64,000 bases of DNA from Streptomyces sp. TSRI0107. GTDB lineage: Bacteria > Actinomycetota > Actinomycetes > Streptomycetales > Streptomycetaceae. Positions 59,491-64,000 of the stretch are shown in pieces; the first letter of the stretch is position 1, and each line of letters opens with the position of its first letter. The notes below the pieces were generated by a model. That model was not told the origin of the DNA and made no database searches. It saw only the letters and a program-made list of their open reading frames with translations. Both the position numbers and the translations under genes were made by a program. The DNA lies in the NCBI RefSeq assembly GCF_001905845.1, contig NZ_LIVZ01000001.1, positions 62,001 through 126,000 on the forward strand. The letters are read 5' to 3'.

Positions 59491-59533
59491 CCAGATTTGC
59501 AGTCTGGCCCCTGAACCACTCGGGCACACGGCC
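59462..59533 (-). tRNA. tRNA-Cys(GCA)
   Basis: Reads GGCCGTG...CACGGCC-T on the - strand. Anticodon loop CTGCAAA gives anticodon GCA; the T-arm is GGTTCGATTCC. The CCA end is encoded (complement of 59459-59461). All four arms pair. Confidence 0.97.
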
Positions 59534-59717
59534 AACGTGTTGCGTCGACCGTATGGCGGGCCGGGACGCGGGCTCAAGGGATCCGGGCGCGCTGCAACGT
59601 GACCGCCACACGCCGTTCATGAACGGGGGGGCGCAGGGCGGCGTAGGACCAACGGCGGAGGCGATCACCGCCTATCGACAGGGGTCAAACACCCCCGTGC
59701 CCCTTACGCTGACGTGC

Positions 59718-61187
59718 ATGGCCGCCCTTGAACCCCGCGACGCCGTGGTCGCGGACACCGAAGTCACCCCCGAACCCGCGGGCCCCGTCGAGCGCGACGG
59801 CGTCCTCGCCCGGCCGTACCGGGCCCTCAGCATCGGGATCGTCTCCGTCGTCCTCCTCATCGCCTTCGAGGCGACCGCCGTCGGGACCGCGATGCCGGTC
59901 GCGGCGCGGGAGCTGGACGGGGTGTCGCTCTACGCGTTCGCGTTCTCGGGGTACTTCACGACCAGCCTGTTCGGGATGGTGCTCTCGGGCCAGTGGTCCG
60001 ACCGGCGAGGCCCGCTCGGACCGGTCACCTGCGGTATCGCCGCCTTCGCCGCGGGGCTGCTGCTGTCCGGCACGGCCGGGGTGATGTGGCTGTTCATCCT
60101 CGGGCGGGCCGTGCAGGGCCTCGGCGGCGGCCTGGTGATCGTCGCGCTGTACGTGGTCGTCGGCCGGGCCTACCCCGAGCGGCTGCGGCCCGCGATCATG
60201 GCCGCGTTCGCCGCGAGCTGGGTCGTCCCGTCGATCGTCGGCCCGCTCGCCGCGGGCGCGGTCACCGAGCGGCTGGGCTGGCGCTGGGTGTTCGTCGGCA
60301 TACCGCTCCTCGTCGTCCTCCCCCTGGCGCTGGCCCTGCCGCAGATCCGGCGCCGGGCGTCCGGAGCGGTCGGGGCGGACGGCGGCTCCGGCGCGGGCGC
60401 TTCCTTCGACGGCCGCCGGATCCGCTTGGCGCTCGGCATCTCCCTCGGCGCCGGACTGCTCCAGTACGCCGCCCAGGACCTGCGCTGGATCTCCCTGCTG
60501 CCCGGCGTGGCGGGCGCCGCGCTGCTCGTGCCGGCGGCGCTCGGACTGCTGCCGCGCGGCACCTACCGGGCGGCGCGAGGCCTGCCCTCGGTGGTGCTGC
60601 TGCGCGGCGTGGCGGCGGGCTCGTTCATCGCGGCGGAGTCCTTCGTGCCGCTGATGCTGGTCACCCAGCGGGGCCTGTCACCCACGATGGCGGGGTTCTC
60701 GCTGGCCGCCGGCGGCGGGACGTGGGCGCTCGGTTCCTGGGTGCAGTCGCGGCCCCGCCTGGAGCCGTACCGGGAGCGGCTGATGACGCTGGGCATGGTG
60801 CTGGTGGCGGCGGCCGTCGCGACCGCGCCGAGCGTGCTGATCGACGCCGTGCCGGTGTGGACGGTGGCCGTCGCCTGGGGCTTCGGCTGCTTCGGCATGG
60901 GCCTGGTGATCGCCTCGACCAGCGTGCTGCTGCTCCACCTGTCCGCCCCCGAGGAGGCGGGCACCAACTCCGCCGCCCTCCAGATCTCCGACGGCCTGTC
61001 GAATGTGATCCTGCTCGCGGCGGGCGGCGCCGCCTTCGCCGCTCTCGGCGGCGGGACAGTGGCCCACGCCACGGCCGGCGCGGCGGACGCGGCCTCCCAT
61101 CCGGCCGCCTTCGCCGCCGTCTTCCTGCCTATGGCGTCGGTGGCACTGGCGGGCGCGTGGGTGACGACACGGCTGCGTGAGCGGTGA
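59718..61187 (+). CDS. MFS transporter
   Basis: 489 residues with 12-14 TM helices. Helix 1 reads ALSIGIVSVVLLIAFEATAVG and motif A is GQWSDRRGPLGPVTCG; motif C-like GPLAAGAVTERLGWRWVF marks the antiporter branch, so a drug/metabolite exporter is likely. I chose ATG 59718; a start at 59553 lies in the tRNA region and has no homology-like content. Substrate unknown. Confidence 0.88.
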   Translation: MAALEPRDAVVADTEVTPEPAGPVERDGVLARPYRALSIGIVSVVLLIAFEATAVGTAMPVAARELDGVSLYAFAFSGYFTTSLFGMVLSGQWSDRRGPLGPVTCGIAAFAAGLLLSGTAGVMWLFILGRAVQGLGGGLVIVALYVVVGRAYPERLRPAIMAAFAASWVVPSIVGPLAAGAVTERLGWRWVFVGIPLLVVLPLALALPQIRRRASGAVGADGGSGAGASFDGRRIRLALGISLGAGLLQYAAQDLRWISLLPGVAGAALLVPAALGLLPRGTYRAARGLPSVVLLRGVAAGSFIAAESFVPLMLVTQRGLSPTMAGFSLAAGGGTWALGSWVQSRPRLEPYRERLMTLGMVLVAAAVATAPSVLIDAVPVWTVAVAWGFGCFGMGLVIASTSVLLLHLSAPEEAGTNSAALQISDGLSNVILLAAGGAAFAALGGGTVAHATAGAADAASHPAAFAAVFLPMASVALAGAWVTTRLRER

Positions 61188-61333
61188 GTGAATCGGTGGC
61201 GTCACAGAGGGTGTTGTGACGTGAGTCCCACCCACGGGCGACCCGGCCTCGTTGGCGCGTTGACGGTGCCGGGCCGCCGGTAGGGTGGCCCGGTTGTTTT
61301 AGTAGCCGAGCCGCCCTACCCCGTACGGAGACC

Positions 61334-63127
61334 GTGACTACCACCGCCGCTTCCTCCTCCCACCACCTCTCGCCCGCCTTCCCCGGCCGCGCCCCCTGGG
61401 GCACCGCCAGCAAGCTGCGTGCCTGGCAGCAGGGTGCGATGGAGAAGTACGTCCAGGAGCAGCCGCGAGACTTCCTGGCCGTCGCCACCCCGGGCGCCGG
61501 CAAGACGACCTTCGCGCTGACGCTGGCGTCCTGGCTGCTGCACCACCACGTCGTGCAGCAGGTGACCGTGGTCGCCCCCACCGAGCACCTGAAGAAGCAG
61601 TGGGCCGAGGCCGCCGCGCGGATAGGCATCAAGCTGGACCCCGAGTACAGCGCCGGACCGCTGGGCCGTGAGTACCACGGCGTCGCCGTCACCTACGCCG
61701 GTGTCGGCGTCCGCCCGATGCTGCACCGCAACCGCGTCGAGCAGCGCAAGACCCTCGTCATCCTCGACGAGATCCACCACGCCGGCGACTCCAAGTCGTG
61801 GGGCGAGGCCTGCCTGGAGGCGTTCGAGCCCGCCACGCGGCGCCTCGCGCTGACCGGTACGCCGTTCCGCTCCGACACCAACCCCATCCCGTTCGTGACG
61901 TACGAGGAGGGCGCGGACGGCATCCGGCGCTCGTCGGCCGACTACACCTACGGCTACGGCTCCGCGCTCGCCGACAACGTCGTCCGCCCGGTCATCTTCC
62001 TCTCCTACAGCGGCAACATGCGCTGGCGGACCAAGGCTGGCGACGAGATCGAGGCCCGGCTCGGCGAGCCGATGACCAAGGACGCCATCAGCCAGGCCTG
62101 GCGTACGGCGCTGGACCCGCGCGGCGACTGGATGCCCGCCGTGCTGCGCGCCGCCGACCAGCGGCTGACCGAGGTCAGGAAGGCGATCCCGGACGCGGGA
62201 GCGCTGGTCATCGCCTCCGACCAGGACTCGGCCCGCGCCTACGCCAAGCTCATCCGGGACATCACCGGGCACAAGGCGACGCTGGTCCTCTCCGACGACG
62301 CCGGCGCGTCCGACCGGATCGACGAGTTCAGCAACAGCACCGACCGCTGGATGGTCGCCGTCCGCATGGTGTCCGAGGGCGTCGACGTGCCGCGCCTCGC
62401 GGTCGGCGTGTACGCGACGACGATCTCCACCCCGCTGTTCTTCGCGCAGGCCGTCGGACGCTTCGTGCGGTCGCGGCGCCGCGGCGAGACCGCGTCGGTG
62501 TTCCTGCCGACCGTGCCCGACCTGCTCGGCTTCGCCAACGAGATGGAACGCGAGCGGGACCACGTCCTCGACAAGCCGAAGAAGGACGGCGAGGAGGACC
62601 CGTACGCCGAGGAGGACAAGCTCCTCCAGGAGGCGGAGAAGCAGCAGGACGAGGACACCGGCGAGCAGGACATGCTGCCTTTCGAGGCGCTGGAGTCCGA
62701 CGCCGTCTTCGACCGGGTCATGTACAACGGCGCCGAGTTCGGCATGCAGGCCCACCCCGGCAGCGAGGAGGAGCAGGACTACCTCGGCATCCCGGGCCTC
62801 CTCGAACCCGAGCAGGTGCAGCTGCTGCTGCAGAAGCGGCAGGCGCGGCAGATCGCGCACAGCAAGAAGAAGCCGGACAGCGAGGCGGACCTGCTGGAGC
62901 TGCCCGCCGAGCGGCGGCCCGTGGTCTCCCACAAGGAGATGATGGAGCTGCGCCGCCAGCTCAACACGATGGTCGGCGCGTACGTCCACCAGAGCGGCAA
63001 GCCGCACGGGGTCATCCACACCGAGCTGCGCCGCGTCTGCGGCGGGCCGCCGGCCGCCGAGGCGACCGCCGGGCAGCTGCGGCAGCGGATCGCCAAGGTG
63101 CAGGAGTGGGCCACCCGGATGCGGTAG
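61334..63127 (+). CDS. SF2 DEAD/DEAH-box helicase
   Basis: 597 residues. LRAWQQGAMEKY (Q-like), Walker A ATPGAGKTT, Walker B LVILDEIHHAG, motif III ALTGTPFRSD, and motif VI QAVGRFVRSRR of the second RecA domain. The C-terminal about 170 residues are charged and coiled (EEDKLLQEAEKQQDED) with no known family. Cytoplasmic nucleic-acid translocase; GTG start 61334. Conserved in streptomycetes, role unknown. Confidence 0.92.
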   Translation: MTTTAASSSHHLSPAFPGRAPWGTASKLRAWQQGAMEKYVQEQPRDFLAVATPGAGKTTFALTLASWLLHHHVVQQVTVVAPTEHLKKQWAEAAARIGIKLDPEYSAGPLGREYHGVAVTYAGVGVRPMLHRNRVEQRKTLVILDEIHHAGDSKSWGEACLEAFEPATRRLALTGTPFRSDTNPIPFVTYEEGADGIRRSSADYTYGYGSALADNVVRPVIFLSYSGNMRWRTKAGDEIEARLGEPMTKDAISQAWRTALDPRGDWMPAVLRAADQRLTEVRKAIPDAGALVIASDQDSARAYAKLIRDITGHKATLVLSDDAGASDRIDEFSNSTDRWMVAVRMVSEGVDVPRLAVGVYATTISTPLFFAQAVGRFVRSRRRGETASVFLPTVPDLLGFANEMERERDHVLDKPKKDGEEDPYAEEDKLLQEAEKQQDEDTGEQDMLPFEALESDAVFDRVMYNGAEFGMQAHPGSEEEQDYLGIPGLLEPEQVQLLLQKRQARQIAHSKKKPDSEADLLELPAERRPVVSHKEMMELRRQLNTMVGAYVHQSGKPHGVIHTELRRVCGGPPAAEATAGQLRQRIAKVQEWATRMR

Positions 63128-63170
63128 CCCTGTCGGGGGCTTGAGGGGCCGCGGCGCGCGCCGTACGTAT

Positions 63171-63197
63171 CAGGACATATCGCGGCAGGTCATATCG
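63171..63197. promoter_or_regulatory. Direct repeat upstream of the IclR gene
   Basis: CAGGACATATCG and CAGGTCATATCG (11 of 12 bases the same), start to start 15 bp. The surrounding 304-bp gap (63128-63431) has no gene and no other clear feature. Could be a regulator-binding array about 250 bp before the IclR start. Confidence 0.5.
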
Positions 63198-63431
63198 GCC
63201 ACTGACCGGATTCTGGACGGAGCCTTCCGCTGAGCGAACCGGCTCGCTACTGTCCCGCTACGCACACGCCCCGTGGCAGCGCCGCCGCGGAGCGCAGCCG
63301 TGAAGCGACGCGGCTCGGTACAGGCCGGGCCGCCGGCCGATCGGCAGCCTCTGAAGCGCGTCGCTGACGGGACTCGGCGACGCATCCGCCGCGAGGGGGC
63401 TGCCGACCTCACCACTTAAGGAGTGGGCGTC

Positions 63432-64000
63432 GTGACCGCGGAGACCTCTCAGACGCTCGACCGGGGACTGCGGGTCCTCAAGCTGCTGGCCGACACGGAC
63501 CACGGGCTGACCGTCACCGAGCTTTCCACCAAACTGGGCGTGAACCGGACCGTTGTGTACCGGTTGCTGGCCACGCTGGAACAGCACGCACTCGTACGCC
63601 GGGACCTGGGCGGCCGCGCCCGGGTGGGACTCGGCGTGCTGGGACTCGGACGGCAGGTGCATCCGCTGGTACGGGAGGCGGCGCTGCCGGCGCTGCGCTC
63701 GCTGGCGGAGGACATAGGCGCCACGGCGCACCTGACGCTGGTCGACGGGGCGGAGGCGCTGGCCGTGGCCGTCGTCGAGCCGACGTGGACCGACTATCAC
63801 GTGGCGTACCGGGCGGGGTTCCGGCACCCGCTGGACCGGGGGGCCGCGGGCAAGGCGATTCTGTCCGCGCGGCAGAAGCCGTCCGGTGACCCCGGGTACA
63901 CGCTGACCCACGGCGAGCTGGAGGCGGGCGCGAGCGGGGCCGCGGCGCCGCTGCTGGGCGTGACCGGGGTCGAGGGCAGCGTCGGTGTCGTGATGCTGGC
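63432..64000 (+). CDS. IclR-family transcriptional regulator (partial, right edge)
   Basis: Open to the window end. MTAETSQTLDRGLRVLKLL starts the winged helix-turn-helix (LTVTELSTKLGVNRTVVYRL), then the effector domain (LALRSLAEDIGATAHLTLV-type). RAGFRHPLDRGAAGKAILSA is the IclR ligand-domain signature. AAGGAG lies 8 nt before GTG 63432. The effector is not evident. Confidence 0.92.
   Translation, partial: MTAETSQTLDRGLRVLKLLADTDHGLTVTELSTKLGVNRTVVYRLLATLEQHALVRRDLGGRARVGLGVLGLGRQVHPLVREAALPALRSLAEDIGATAHLTLVDGAEALAVAVVEPTWTDYHVAYRAGFRHPLDRGAAGKAILSARQKPSGDPGYTLTHGELEAGASGAAAPLLGVTGVEGSVGVVML

Noticed and set aside
1-64000. Secondary-metabolite cluster, prophage or complete insertion sequence
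   Set aside because: No PKS/NRPS/terpene genes, no capsid or terminase genes, no intact transposase; only recombinase remnants at 28952-29505 and 30049-30115.

Overview
The window is a piece of a high-GC actinomycete chromosome, almost certainly Streptomyces. Third codon positions are nearly always G or C, GTG starts are common, the tmRNA tag reads ANTKRDSSQQAFALAA, and the gene order prfB - ftsEX - S41 protease - smpB - ssrA, then narK - nnaR - ECF sigma/anti-sigma - helD - malic enzyme - hup - murA, is the conserved order I recall for the Streptomyces core chromosome. One rare TTA codon, in the S41 protease, also fits bldA-type control.

Layout. 1-8670: core cell division and translation genes, namely a partial membrane protein, peptide chain release factor 2, a sortase-substrate surface protein, a small zinc-ribbon membrane protein, FtsE/FtsX, a C-terminal processing protease with PDZ domain, SmpB with tmRNA, and a D-Ala-D-Ala carboxypeptidase. 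8700-12120: a LacI regulator, an MFS exporter and a divergent LysR regulator. 12389-17395: three exported wall-associated proteins: a class A PBP whose transpeptidase motifs are altered, a polysaccharide deacetylase-like protein and an amidase-domain protein. 17457-31050: an accessory island. It carries a secreted DNRLRE/FG-GAP protein divergent from a 2401-residue RHS polymorphic toxin with a HINT domain and a Fic/Doc-like tip. Downstream lie a candidate immunity gene, recombinase remnants, a displaced colicin-D-like toxin tip with immunity gene, a truncated regulator and a SUKH-like immunity gene.

31318-41247: nadE, an XRE/DUF397/ATPase regulatory triad, a P/Q-rich membrane protein, an exported RCC1-repeat protein, the nitrate transporter NarK with its regulator NnaR, a CGNR zinc-finger protein and an ECF sigma/anti-sigma pair. 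41435-48762: HelD-type helicase, a candidate structured RNA, ACT-domain malic enzyme, HU, MurA, a YqgE protein and a DUF3039 protein. 48873-53731: a probably DasR-controlled (dre site) chito-oligosaccharide ABC importer without its own ATPase plus a cytoplasmic GH20 hexosaminidase. 53955-58896: a three-gene molybdo-hydroxylase-like operon with GTGA overlaps, in which the iron-sulfur subunit has a disordered N-terminus of about 360 residues and the molybdopterin subunit lacks several canonical active-site motifs. 58963-64000: a SUKH-4 gene running into tRNA-Cys, an MFS transporter, an SF2 helicase and the start of an IclR regulator.

The strongest leads are the toxin/immunity island with its displaced cassettes, the degenerate PBP and molybdo-enzyme active sites, and the structured RNA downstream of helD.
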